The notes under the pieces: generated by a model | What the model saw: the letters and a program-made list of their open reading frames with translations, nothing else | Told to the model about the DNA's origin: nothing | The model's database searches: none | Assembly: GCF_026341825.1 (NCBI RefSeq) | Contig: NZ_JAPENY010000001.1 | Location: 1,116,001-1,180,000, forward strand | Length of the DNA stretch: 64,000 bases | From: Streptomyces sp. NBC_00620 | GTDB lineage: Bacteria > Actinomycetota > Actinomycetes > Streptomycetales > Streptomycetaceae | Direction: 5' to 3' | Position numbers and translations under genes: made by a program | In this document: positions 1-8,154 of the stretch, in pieces | How positions within the stretch are numbered: the stretch's first letter is position 1 | Layout: every line of letters starts with the position of its first letter

Positions 1-665
1 ACGAGAACGTGACGTCCGCGCCGGGCTACGAGAACTACAACATCGGCAAGGACGGCTACTTCTGGCGGAGCGTCGCCCCCGACGACACCGACCCCAGGTC
101 CTGGGACTGCGGCCTCATCATGTTCTGGCAGGACGCGGGCCAGATCCCGAAGGTCCCCCACGCCCCCACCGCCGAGACCCTCGCCGAGTACGCCTACGAC
201 AAGGTCGAGGTCCCCGACACCGAGATCGAGCTGAAGCCGGCCACCAAGTCCACGGTGAACCTGCCCACTTGGGTGTGGCTGGACCAGGGCACCTTCCAGG
301 AGGTCGAGGTCCGCGCGGAACTCCCCAACACCGGCCTGTGGGCGGAGACGACCGCCAAACCGGTCGCCCTCCACCTGGAACCGGGCACGGCCGACGCGAC
401 CACCTACCCCGCCTCCGGCGACTGCGAGATCAACGCCGACGGCTCCATCGGCACCCCGTACACGACGGGCGACGCCGGCAAGACCCCACCCTGCGGCCTC
501 ACTTACCTCCGCGCCACCAACGGAAAGCCGTACCAGCTGAAGGCCTCCATCACCTGGCAGATCACCTGGGAGGGAACGGGCGGCACCGGCGGCGACCTCC
601 CCGACGGCACCTTCGAGACGACCCAGGACATGAACGTCCAGGAGATCCAGTCGGTCAACCGCTGA
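1..665 (+). CDS. 3' part of a secreted protein paralogous to the one at 17033-18088
   Basis: The reading frame is open to the window edge, so the start lies upstream; a GTG at 9 is only an internal codon. About 220 C-terminal residues are visible. They match the last two thirds of the 351-residue protein at 17033 block by block: LPTWVWLDQ, TAKPVALHLEPGTADATTYP, TPPCGLTYLR, ITWQITWEGTG and the C-terminal VQEIQSVNR. Two cysteines (in SGDCEI and PPCGL) are shared and could form a disulfide. Function is unknown; I recall relatives sometimes being labelled 'enoyl reductase', which nothing here supports. The small WXG100-like gene follows 83 bases downstream, repeating the order at 17033-18399. Confidence 0.75.
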   Translation, partial: ENVTSAPGYENYNIGKDGYFWRSVAPDDTDPRSWDCGLIMFWQDAGQIPKVPHAPTAETLAEYAYDKVEVPDTEIELKPATKSTVNLPTWVWLDQGTFQEVEVRAELPNTGLWAETTAKPVALHLEPGTADATTYPASGDCEINADGSIGTPYTTGDAGKTPPCGLTYLRATNGKPYQLKASITWQITWEGTGGTGGDLPDGTFETTQDMNVQEIQSVNR

Positions 666-748
666 CCGGGCGACTGTTCACAGGCGGTGTGTGTGCCACG
701 TACATTCCTGTGACACTGCACTGACGACGACACTTGGGGGGACCTGCC

Positions 749-1075
749 ATGGGCAACGGCAAGAGCGACCTCGCGCTCCCACTGAGCGAGCTGGAGGAGT
801 ACGGCGGGCGGCTGCGGTCCATCAAGACCCGCATGAACCGCACCAAGAAGCTCTTCGAGTCCTACAAGGACGACCTCGGCGACAACACCGTCTACGACGC
901 CCTCGACGACTTCGAGTCCGGCTGGGAGGACGGCCGGGAGGACATCACCCAGGCCCTCGACGCCCTCGCCGACATGTCCGACGCCGTCGTCCGCGAGTTC
1001 AAGAAGCTCGACGACCAGCTCGCCAAGGACGTGTCGGAGGGCGTGAAGCAGGAGGACGGCGGGGCCGGCAAGTAG
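749..1075 (+). CDS. WXG100-like small helical protein (FxxxD variant)
   Basis: A 108-residue acidic, helical protein. The ATG at 749 has a GGGGGGA ribosome site 6-8 bases upstream, so I prefer it to the in-frame TTG at 734. It resembles the WXG100 proteins at 18109, 24740 and 25169: a mid-protein FESGWEDGRED turn and a C-terminal EFKKLDDQLAKD. That last segment occupies the place of the YxxxD/E T7SS export signal but has Phe for Tyr, as does its closest relative at 18109. It is paired with the Sec-secreted-type gene just upstream. Export by a T7SS is inferred from family resemblance. Confidence 0.75.
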   Translation: MGNGKSDLALPLSELEEYGGRLRSIKTRMNRTKKLFESYKDDLGDNTVYDALDDFESGWEDGREDITQALDALADMSDAVVREFKKLDDQLAKDVSEGVKQEDGGAGK

Positions 1076-1117
1076 GCCTCCGCCCGGAGCCAGGCGCTCG
1101 GAGCCCAGGGCGCCGCC

Positions 1118-1585
1118 TCAGCCCACTTCGTTCTCCGCGACCGCCTGTCCATGGACGACCACGTCGCCGTCGTAGAACATCCCGGTGAAGATCGGGGAGT
1201 AGGTGAGCCGGACCTCGACCTCGACCTGGTCGGCGTTGGCGGCGACGCAGTGGGTTGCCGCTATGTCGGCGCCGGACATGCCCATTTCGCGGGCGAAGGC
1301 CTTTACGCGGGCGCCGCAGTTCTCGAAGTTGATGGGTGCGGGGCCGCCCTCGTTGTCGTACAGGGCTTCCTTGTCGATGTCCTGGGCGGCGTAGCGCGCG
1401 GCCTGTTCGGCTATGTCGGCGGCGCGTTCGCGCTTGGAGATGGACATGCCGCCGTCGATGACGAAGGCCGAGAGGGAGAGGAAGACGAGCGCGAAGATGA
1501 TGACCGCGCCGGCGCCCGAGCCCTGGTCGTCCAGCAGTTCTCGCCGGGCGTCGAGCCAGTTCCGTACAGCCGGAGGAAGTGTCAC
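1118..1585 (-). CDS. TadG-like pilus-assembly membrane protein
   Basis: A 155-residue protein with one N-terminal hydrophobic segment (about residues 24-42, GAVIIFALVFLSLSAFVIDG) and an extracytoplasmic remainder. This fits the TadG-like N-terminal family found with Tad/Flp pili. The GTG start overlaps the stop of the preceding TadE-like gene as GTGA, so the two are translationally coupled. It is the last gene of the minus-strand Tad operon. Unlike the two TadE-like neighbours, it lacks a clear Glu at +5 after the Gly that would mark prepilin-type cleavage. The protein is short for TadG and has no von Willebrand-type domain. Confidence 0.8.
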   Translation of the reverse strand: MTLPPAVRNWLDARRELLDDQGSGAGAVIIFALVFLSLSAFVIDGGMSISKRERAADIAEQAARYAAQDIDKEALYDNEGGPAPINFENCGARVKAFAREMGMSGADIAATHCVAANADQVEVEVRLTYSPIFTGMFYDGDVVVHGQAVAENEVG

Positions 1586-2019
1586 GCCGTCCTCCGGAAC
1601 GGGTCGAGGGGCGAGCTGAAGGTGGCTGTCAGCGTCGTCGGTACGTCGAGGCCGAGCATCGCCAGACCTCGCACCTCGCAGCTCACCTCGACGGTGAAGA
1701 TGGTGTCGGGCTCGAAGCCCGCGCTGGTCTGGGTCACGGTCACCGGGCCCGAGCAGACGTCATCGAGATCCGCTTCGGCCGCCTTCCTCGCTTCGGCCAT
1801 GGCCGTGGCGTGGTCCTTCTGGATCGAACCGGCGCGCGCGGCATCCCGGGCGGCGCCGTCCAACGCTCCGCGCCCGTCCACCAGTTGACCGAAGGCCACC
1901 AGGACGAGGATGAAGAGGATCATCACCGGAGCGAGGATCACCACCTCGATCGTGGACAGTCCCCGGTCACGCCCCGCGGCCACCCGCGCGCGTACGAAGG
2001 CGACGAGAGCCGAACTCAC
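1582..2019 (-). CDS. TadE-like pseudopilin (second copy)
   Basis: A 145-residue protein. The GTG start at 2019 overlaps the upstream stop (GTGA). The N-terminus carries a basic stretch, then RGLSTIEVVILAPVMILFIL: a Gly followed by a +5 Glu and a hydrophobic helix, the prepilin-type signature of TadE. The remainder is predicted extracytoplasmic and contains two cysteines (DVCSG, EVSCEV). The family is thought to act as minor pilins in assembling Flp pili on the cell surface. It sits between the other TadE-like gene and the TadG-like gene. Confidence 0.82.
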   Translation of the reverse strand: MSSALVAFVRARVAAGRDRGLSTIEVVILAPVMILFILVLVAFGQLVDGRGALDGAARDAARAGSIQKDHATAMAEARKAAEADLDDVCSGPVTVTQTSAGFEPDTIFTVEVSCEVRGLAMLGLDVPTTLTATFSSPLDPFRRTA

Positions 2020-2474
2020 GGGTTCTCCCCCTCCTGTACGAACCTCTCCACCGGCCCCGAGGACTGCGCATGCACCGTCAGGTCGAACCCGGGGAACACC
2101 GTGGGCACCTTCGCCGTGATCTCCACCCCGACCGTGTTCGGCTCCGGCTGGAGCATCGTCACGTTCGGGGACAGCACGAGCTGCGGGCCGAGCTGCTGGA
2201 TGTAACTGTCGACGACGTCGCGGGCCTCGCCGCGCCATGCGCCGGGCTGCTCGTCGGCCGTGGCGCGGGCCTTGCGGGCGCCCGCCTGGGCCGCCGCCTG
2301 GGCCACGTGATCCGCGAAGAAGTACAGCGCGAACTGCACCGTCGCGAAGATCATGAAGAACAGCACCGGCGTGAGCAGCACGAACTCGATCGCGGTCATG
2401 CCGGAGTCACCGCGGGTGGAGGCGGCACCTCTGGCGGCCTCCACCCGACGGTGGACCCAGCGACGTACGCGCAC
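2016..2474 (-). CDS. TadE-like pseudopilin (first copy)
   Basis: A 152-residue protein with a basic leader (MRVRRWVHRRVEAARG), then GDSGMTAIEFVLLTPVLFF: Gly followed by Glu at +5 and a hydrophobic helix (about residues 29-50). This is the classic TadE prepilin motif. The C-terminal part is predicted to be outside the membrane. It lies 45 bases downstream of the flp-like gene and overlaps the next TadE-like gene by GTGA. The ATG start is the first available after the intergenic gap. Confidence 0.83.
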   Translation of the reverse strand: MRVRRWVHRRVEAARGAASTRGDSGMTAIEFVLLTPVLFFMIFATVQFALYFFADHVAQAAAQAGARKARATADEQPGAWRGEARDVVDSYIQQLGPQLVLSPNVTMLQPEPNTVGVEITAKVPTVFPGFDLTVHAQSSGPVERFVQEGENP

Positions 2475-2519
2475 CAGTAACCCCGTAGTTGTAGAAGAAA
2501 TAAGGTCAGCGGTCGGACG

Positions 2520-2771
2520 TCAGCAGGTGCTGCCCGCGTCCGCGCCCTTGATGCAGTCGCCGACCTTGTTGGCGCCCTCGCTCAGCGCGGCGTTGATGAT
2601 CGCGGCGACCACGCCGACGATCGCGACGACGACCGCCGAGATGATGACCCATTCCACCGCGGACGCACCACGGTCGAGTTCGCCGGAGCGGGCACGCTGC
2701 ACCCGGCCCTGGAGGAAGGTGATCAGGAAGTCCACCCCCGGGATCCCGGTGCTGAAGTTCCGTCCGTTCAT
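2520..2771 (-). CDS. Flp-type major pilin-like protein
   Basis: An 83-residue protein. I choose the ATG at 2771, which has AGAGGAC nine bases upstream; an in-frame TTG at 2795 would add eight residues. A basic and polar leader is followed by DRGASAVEWVIISAVVVAIVG, then a hydrophobic segment and a short tail with two cysteines (DCIKGADAGSTC). Position and layout match the Flp pilin of Tad systems: a small prepilin with Gly before the cleavage site and Glu at +5. The usual Glu-Tyr pair is Glu-Trp here. It is the fifth of the assembly genes and is predicted to form the pilus fibre. Confidence 0.78.
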   Translation of the reverse strand: MNGRNFSTGIPGVDFLITFLQGRVQRARSGELDRGASAVEWVIISAVVVAIVGVVAAIINAALSEGANKVGDCIKGADAGSTC

Positions 2772-2820
2772 GGTGAGTTGTCCTCTCGAGTTCAAGCGGT
2801 AGGGAATGCGGGAATGGACG

Positions 2821-3750
2821 TCAGACCTGGAACACGCGCATCGCGGCCGGGAAGATCAGGAAGACCAGGAACCCGGCGCACAGCAGCAGTTGCGCCACGA
2901 GCATCGACTGCGACTTCTCGCCCGCGCTGCCCTCGATGTCGGAGAGTTCGCGGTGCCGCATCGTCTCGGCGCGTGAGGCCAGCGAGTCACGCACCTTCGC
3001 GCCGTCGTCCGCGACCAGCGCAAGCGAGGCGGACAGATCCTTCAGTTCCTCGACGCCCAGCTCCTCGCCGAGCGAACCGAGGGCCTGCCACTGGCTGATG
3101 CCGGTGATCCGGGCGTCGGCCAGTGCGCTGCGGATGCGGCGCGTCGCCCAGCCGTCGGAGATCTCGGCGGCGGCCATCAGCGCCTCGGGGAGACCCCGGC
3201 CGCCGGCCAGGCTCATCGACACCAGGTCCAGATAAGCGCCGATCACGCGCCGCAGGTCACGCCGCTTGTCGGCCGCGTCCCGCCGTACTTCCAGATCCGG
3301 GAGGAAGAAGAAGACGGCGGCGAAGAGCAGGGCCAGCCAGACCGGGATGATCGGGCTGCGGCTGAACCCGATCGTCCAGACGACGGCGAAGATGAGCGGG
3401 CCGAAGAAGACGCCCCCGGCGGCGAGCAGCACCTTCGTGGCGAGGAAGTTCTCCCAACTCCGTTCCAGGACAGCCAGGTCGGCGCGGAGAGAGCGCTGTT
3501 CCCAGCCCTGCTGCATGTAGAACTCGGACACCCGGGCGCCCACTTGGGCCCGCAGGCTGCCGAGCCGCCCGGCGTCGTCCTTGCTGCCGCCGTGGTGTGC
3601 GGACTCGTACGCCGCTCCCCGCGCCCGCATCGCGTCGATGCGCGCGACCTGGGCGACCGCGCTGCGCTTGGACGGCATGAGGGCGCGTACGAGGGCGAAG
3701 ATGCCCAGGCCCAGGACGGCACCGATCACGATCGGCATGGTCAGGTTCAT
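2821..3750 (-). CDS. tadC: TadC-like type II/IV secretion inner-membrane platform protein
   Basis: A 309-residue membrane protein. The ATG at 3750 overlaps the stop of tadB (ATGA) and has GAGGGGG just upstream, so a longer 370-residue reading is rejected. Hydrophobic segments lie at about residues 2-22, two in the middle (LLAAGGVFFGPLIFAVVWTI and a following IIPVWLALLFAAVFFFLPD) and one at the C-terminus (MLVAQLLLCAGFLVFLIFPA). A T2SS-F domain occupies the C-terminal half, with the GGRGLPEAL and GEELGVEEL segments typical of it. It should form the platform with TadB on which the CpaF ATPase works. Confidence 0.88.
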   Translation of the reverse strand: MNLTMPIVIGAVLGLGIFALVRALMPSKRSAVAQVARIDAMRARGAAYESAHHGGSKDDAGRLGSLRAQVGARVSEFYMQQGWEQRSLRADLAVLERSWENFLATKVLLAAGGVFFGPLIFAVVWTIGFSRSPIIPVWLALLFAAVFFFLPDLEVRRDAADKRRDLRRVIGAYLDLVSMSLAGGRGLPEALMAAAEISDGWATRRIRSALADARITGISQWQALGSLGEELGVEELKDLSASLALVADDGAKVRDSLASRAETMRHRELSDIEGSAGEKSQSMLVAQLLLCAGFLVFLIFPAAMRVFQV

Positions 3751-4796
3751 CGCCGTACCCCCTCGTCCGGAAGGGACTGAGCAGCGGACTGGGCCGGGGA
3801 CTGCCCGGCGGTCTGACCGGGAGTCTGTCCGGCGGTCTGGGCAGGCGTACGAGGACGTACGAACTGCACCGACGCCTCGTCGCGCACCAGGAACCGGTCC
3901 GGCGTCTCGATCGTCGACAGCTTGCGCAGCCACCAGAAGCCGAGCGCGAACAGGCCGCAGACGCAGGCGAGTACGACCTGCCCGACCGCCGTGCCGTACG
4001 GCTCGACGAAGTCACGGTTGAAGATGGAGAGACCGAGTACGAAGGCGATCGACACGGCTACGACGATCTGCACCGAACGACGGGTCGACGCGCGCTGCGC
4101 CATCACCCGCTGCCGCATGTCGACCTCTTCGCGCGCCGACTTGGCCAGCGCGCCAAGGACTTGGCGCAGACCCGGTCCGCGCAGCTTCGCGTTGAGGATG
4201 AGCGCGGCGACGATGATGTCGGCGGACGCGTCGTTGATCTCGTCGGCGAGGTGCTGCAGGGCTTCGGGAAGCGGCGTACGGGAGCGAAGGCGGTCGACCA
4301 TCGCTTCCAGGTGCGGCCGCAGTACGGGTGCCGCCGCGCGCGCCGCGGACGGGATCGCCTGCTCCAGGCCGACCGCGCCCGCGATCGTGTCGCGCAGTGA
4401 CTCGGTCCAGGACGCGAGGGCCTCCACGCGGCGCATGGCGGCCTTCTCCTCCCCGGCACCGCCGAAGAGCTTGTCCCAGAAGAAGACGAGGACGGCGGCC
4501 GCGATTCCGGCGACGGCCCAGCGGGTGAGGAGGAGGACGACAAGGCCGACGATGGCGGCGATCGAACCGCGCTGTCCGGCGAACCGGATCAGCTCGCCGG
4601 CCCGTTCGCTCGCCTTCTGCTTCTCGTGCTCGGGCTTGACGGGAAGTCCGCGTACGGCCACGGCGAACAGCGCGAGGCCGCCGCCGACGGCGATCCCGGA
4701 CACGAGCGCGTACAGGACGGTCGTGGAGAACAGCCCGCCCATGGAACCGAGCGAGTCGAGCGCGGCAAGTGTGGTGGTGTCCTGGGTCATGGTCAT
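3747..4796 (-). CDS. tadB: TadB-like type II/IV secretion inner-membrane platform protein
   Basis: A 349-residue protein. The ATG at 4796 overlaps the cpaF stop codon (ATGA), with GGGAG upstream. Hydrophobic segments near residues 22-42 and 75-110, a soluble T2SS-F domain (EALASWTESLRDTIAGAVGLEQAI onward, including LPEALQHLADEI) and two C-terminal hydrophobic segments match TadB. The C-terminal tail is a low-complexity TPAQTAGQTPGQTAGQSPAQ run, which overlaps nothing but looks like repeat expansion. It partners with TadC in the pilus platform. Confidence 0.88.
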   Translation of the reverse strand: MTMTQDTTTLAALDSLGSMGGLFSTTVLYALVSGIAVGGGLALFAVAVRGLPVKPEHEKQKASERAGELIRFAGQRGSIAAIVGLVVLLLTRWAVAGIAAAVLVFFWDKLFGGAGEEKAAMRRVEALASWTESLRDTIAGAVGLEQAIPSAARAAAPVLRPHLEAMVDRLRSRTPLPEALQHLADEINDASADIIVAALILNAKLRGPGLRQVLGALAKSAREEVDMRQRVMAQRASTRRSVQIVVAVSIAFVLGLSIFNRDFVEPYGTAVGQVVLACVCGLFALGFWWLRKLSTIETPDRFLVRDEASVQFVRPRTPAQTAGQTPGQTAGQSPAQSAAQSLPDEGVRR

Positions 4797-6106
4797 CCCC
4801 AACTCCCGCTGCCCGGAAGCCGATAGCCCTGCGCGATGAGGTCGTCGAGGCACGCTATGGGCGCGTGCGGGACGATCCGGCCGTCCGGGGCCTCGGCGAA
4901 CACCTCGCTGGACAGCACGCGTCCGTCGACGCCGTTGACCTCGCGGACGGAGGTCACCATGCGCTGGAGGCGGCCGCCGGTCTCGTAGTCGTTGCGGCGC
5001 TGGATGAAGACGACGAAGTTCACCGCGCCCGCGATGAGCATCTGGCTGGCCTCGATCGGCAGCCCTTCCTTGGCCTGGAGGGCGTACGTGGAGATGCGGT
5101 TGAAGACCTCGCTGGAGCTGTTCGCGTGGATCGTGGACAGCGAACCGTCGTTGCCCTGCGACATCGCGTTGAGCATCGTCACGATCTCGTCGCCGAGGAC
5201 CTCACCGACGATGACGCGTGAGGGGTTCATACGCAGCGACCGCCGCACCAACTCGGCCATGGAGATGGTGCCTTGGCCCTCGGAGTTGGGCAGCCGCTCT
5301 TCGAAGGCCACCACATTGGGGTGGAGCTCGGCGAAGGTGTCGAGCCCGAGTTCCAGGGCGCGTTCGACGGTGATGAGGCGCTCGTGCGGCGGGATCTCGT
5401 TGGCGAGAGCGCGCAGGAGGGTCGTCTTACCGGAGTTCGTGGCGCCCGCGATCATGATGTTCTTGCGCGCGCGGACCGCGCACGCGAGGAAGTGCGCGAC
5501 CTCGGGCGAGATCGTCCCGTTGCCGACCAGGTCGGACACGAACACCTTGCCCATGCGCGCGCGACGGATGGACAGCGCGGGCCTACGCGTCACGTCCATG
5601 ACGGCGGACAGTCGCGAACCGTCCGGAAGCCGCAGGTCGAGCTGGGGGTTGGCGGAGTCGAAGGGCCGGGAGGAGAGACCGGAGTACGCACCGAGGATCT
5701 GGATGAGCTCGACCAGCTCGTCGTCGCTCTCGGCGACGGGGTCGCCCTTGACCTCGCTGCCGTCCGCGTAGCCGACGAAGACCTGGTCGAACCCGTTGAT
5801 GTCGATGTTCTCGACCTCGGGGTTGTCGAGCAGCGGCTGCAGGCGGCCGACGCCGAAGAGCGCGGCGTGCACGGCGGCCGCGTACTGCTCCTCGGTCTCG
5901 GCGTCGAGAGGGGTGCGGCCGAGGTTGATCTCGGTACGGGCGTAGTCCTCGAGTATCTGAGCGATGACGGCACGCGCGTAGTGCCGTTCGTCCTCGTTGG
6001 ACATCGGCGTGACGCCGCGGACCTGGTCCTCGCGGCGCTGTTCGGAGATACGGTCACCGGCGTCCTGCCGGAACCGCTTGACCAGCTGGTGGTCGACGGC
6101 GGTCAT
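4793..6106 (-). CDS. cpaF: CpaF-type pilus assembly ATPase
   Basis: A 437-residue secretion ATPase of the VirB11/CpaF family. The start at 6106 overlaps the stop of the preceding cpaE-like gene (ATGA). Walker A is GATNSGKTTLL at about residue 218; the Asp-box region around ERALELGLD, the Walker B-like SRVIVGEVLGDE and the His-box DGSLSTIHANS follow in the family order. It is cytoplasmic and powers pilin polymerisation through the TadB/TadC platform. The strong family match and position leave little doubt. Confidence 0.95.
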   Translation of the reverse strand: MTAVDHQLVKRFRQDAGDRISEQRREDQVRGVTPMSNEDERHYARAVIAQILEDYARTEINLGRTPLDAETEEQYAAAVHAALFGVGRLQPLLDNPEVENIDINGFDQVFVGYADGSEVKGDPVAESDDELVELIQILGAYSGLSSRPFDSANPQLDLRLPDGSRLSAVMDVTRRPALSIRRARMGKVFVSDLVGNGTISPEVAHFLACAVRARKNIMIAGATNSGKTTLLRALANEIPPHERLITVERALELGLDTFAELHPNVVAFEERLPNSEGQGTISMAELVRRSLRMNPSRVIVGEVLGDEIVTMLNAMSQGNDGSLSTIHANSSSEVFNRISTYALQAKEGLPIEASQMLIAGAVNFVVFIQRRNDYETGGRLQRMVTSVREVNGVDGRVLSSEVFAEAPDGRIVPHAPIACLDDLIAQGYRLPGSGSWG

Positions 6107-6966
6107 CGGCCGGCTCCGGCGGCGGGCTGTCCGTGCGGTCCGGGAACCTGGCCGTGCGCGGGTACGGCCCAGGCGGCGCCGTACTGCTGGTACAGGTCCG
6201 CGGTGACCTTGCGGGCGGAACGGATGAGCAGCGACTTGTCGAGCCGCCCGCGCTTGCGCCCGGCCAACTGGTCGGCCCCGGAGGGGTCTTCGGCCAGCGT
6301 GCCGACGACCCGTGCACCGGTCTGCGCCGCTACGAGCATGTCGTTGACCTGGTGGACGAGCTTGGCGGAGTCGCTCGGATCGGCGATCAGGATGACGCCG
6401 ATGAGGGGGTTGGCGAGGGTGGCGGCGCCGCGCTGGCCGCCGTGCAGCTTGGCGGAGAGGGCCGCGGCCCGGTCCCGGACACGCGCGATCGCCTCCGGCT
6501 CCGTCCGCGACAGCAGCAGTACGAGGGCGGCGTGCGGGAAGAGTTCGACGGCGGGGGTGTCCCCGCTGATCCGGCCGCAGTCGGCGATGACATCGGCGGG
6601 CGCGTGCGGGGAGTCCGCGAGCTGCGCGAAGGCGCGGCCCAGGGTCGGCCACAACCCCGCGAGCCCAGCGGCCTGCTCGGCGACACCGAGCCCGACGAGG
6701 ACTTCGAGCCCACCGCTCAACGGCTGCACGTGGTCCCAGAGTTGATCCGGCACGAGGCCGCGGCGGGCCGTCGCCGCTATCGACAGCATGCCGGTGTTGG
6801 GGTTGAGCGGCCCACCGTGCGCGGCGGCGCTGCGGTACACGAGGTCGCCGCCGGCGGGGTCCGTCTCGGCGAGCAGGACCCGGCGGGGCCAGACGGCCGA
6901 CAGGGCTACCGCGGCAGTGGTGACTCCGGGGGAACCCTTGTCGGCGGCGAGGGCGATGAGCGCCAT
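6103..6966 (-). CDS. CpaE/TadZ-like MinD/ParA-family ATPase
   Basis: A 287-residue P-loop protein. The N-terminus has a deviant Walker A (ADKGSPGVTTAAVAL, residues 8-22), followed by an AETDPAGGD switch segment as in MinD/ParA proteins. In Tad loci this slot is CpaE/TadZ, which localises the pilus machine; no receiver domain is present, so it is the short form. It lies 20 bases downstream of the SAF-domain gene and overlaps cpaF. Polar localisation is known for the family and only inferred here. Confidence 0.82.
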   Translation of the reverse strand: MALIALAADKGSPGVTTAAVALSAVWPRRVLLAETDPAGGDLVYRSAAAHGGPLNPNTGMLSIAATARRGLVPDQLWDHVQPLSGGLEVLVGLGVAEQAAGLAGLWPTLGRAFAQLADSPHAPADVIADCGRISGDTPAVELFPHAALVLLLSRTEPEAIARVRDRAAALSAKLHGGQRGAATLANPLIGVILIADPSDSAKLVHQVNDMLVAAQTGARVVGTLAEDPSGADQLAGRKRGRLDKSLLIRSARKVTADLYQQYGAAWAVPAHGQVPGPHGQPAAGAGR

Positions 6967-6986
6967 GTCTCTTAACTCACTCGCCT

Positions 6987-7697
6987 TTAGTTGCCGGGGA
7001 TGAGAACGAGGGCGACTTCGCCGGCTGCAGAGGCCTGAGTGACGGCGGCGGCGTCTGCGCTGTCCACGGTGAGGGTTACCGGGAGGTTGGTGCTGCTGAT
7101 GGTGCTGTCCGACTCGTACTTGACCTTGCTGATCTCAGCCCTGTCGACGATCAGCGTGTTTCCGGCGCCTGTCGTGCTCGACGAGCTGTCGGTGGTGCCG
7201 CTGTCGCTGCCGACGCGGTAGACGGCCACGGTGTCACCCGCCTTGATGCCGTCGGGGTAGGTGCCTTCCTTGAGGGCGACGCCTACGGAGGCCTTGCCTG
7301 CGGGGATGGACTCGCCCACGGCGAACATCTGGCCCATGACGACCGTGTCCTTGTAGATCGTGGACTTGGCCTTGAGCTTCTTGAGGGCGTTCAGCTGGGA
7401 CCACTCGACATAGTTGATACCGGTGTCTGCCGCGACCATGACCGAGGTCGTGTTGCTGCTGTTGACGGACTCCCCGGCCTCGATCTGCTGCGTCACCTTG
7501 ATGACCTCGATACGGTCCCCGGCACGCAGCACCAGCATCGTCGCGCCCAGCGCGCCCACCAGGATCAGGAGCACCGCGAGAGCGGCCAGCGCGGGTTTGC
7601 GCTCGCGAGGCGGCGCGGGAAGGCGCTCGCCCATCGCCGGCTGAACCGGCGCCGCGGAACGGTGGTTGCCCGCCCCCGTACGCTCTTGGATCTTCAC
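6987..7697 (-). CDS. CpaB-like SAF-domain membrane protein, first gene of the Tad operon
   Basis: A 236-residue protein. The GTG start at 7697 has GGGGAG eight bases upstream; upstream in-frame starts lack one. Features are a short cytoplasmic N-terminus, one hydrophobic helix (about residues 36-58, ALAALAVLLILVGALGATML), then an SAF-like domain (IEVIKVTQQIEAGESV, IPAGKASVGVALKEGTYPDGIKAGDTVAVY). This is the CpaB/RcpC arrangement. In this Gram-positive setting there is no secretin partner, so it probably acts in the envelope. A Ser/Thr-rich insert (SDSGTTDSSSSTTGAGN) interrupts the domain. Confidence 0.78.
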   Translation of the reverse strand: MKIQERTGAGNHRSAAPVQPAMGERLPAPPRERKPALAALAVLLILVGALGATMLVLRAGDRIEVIKVTQQIEAGESVNSSNTTSVMVAADTGINYVEWSQLNALKKLKAKSTIYKDTVVMGQMFAVGESIPAGKASVGVALKEGTYPDGIKAGDTVAVYRVGSDSGTTDSSSSTTGAGNTLIVDRAEISKVKYESDSTISSTNLPVTLTVDSADAAAVTQASAAGEVALVLIPGN

Positions 7698-8154
7698 GCA
7701 ACCGCTCCCCGTACACCCAAGGTGATTTCTACCAATTTCCGCGCCAACTGGGACACTCCACCCCGGTCCGCCCTTGCCGGACGTACCGCCCGACCTGGCC
7801 AAATAGCCAGCGCTGAAGCGAGTGTCAAGCCATGGCACCGTATCAGCCGCACATAGGCCCCTCAAGGCGCGTTACAGCTCGCGGACCTCAGGGGGCTCGG
7901 CGTTATACAGCTGCAATGAGCGGCAGGACACGCCTTGTTGAGCACGGGGATCCGGGAGGCGGGGATGCTGTGCGGCAGCGAATTCGCTGCCGTGCTGCCG
8001 CGGGGGGATCGTTACGGGGTGTGCACGAGGCCTGCACGAGGTGCTCACGGGCGGGTCGGCGGGGCGGGGTGATCTTTCAGCCATGGGAGTGAGGAACCGG
8101 CCCCGGGGACCCATCTCGTGCGCGGGACGGTCCCCGGCAGCCGACGAGTTCGCC
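7698..8154. other. 457-base intergenic region upstream of the Tad operon
   Basis: No convincing gene. It separates recQ (same strand, ending at 8155) from the first Tad gene and should hold the Tad operon promoter and the recQ terminator. A short minus-strand open frame at 7872-8114 has atypical composition and no ribosome site, and I do not accept it. No clear -35/-10 pair or strong inverted repeat was recognised by eye. Confidence 0.5.

Noticed and set aside
7872..8114. Small minus-strand open frame of 80 codons
   Set aside because: No ribosome site, no recognisable motif, Pro/Arg-rich composition typical of chance frames in high-GC DNA.
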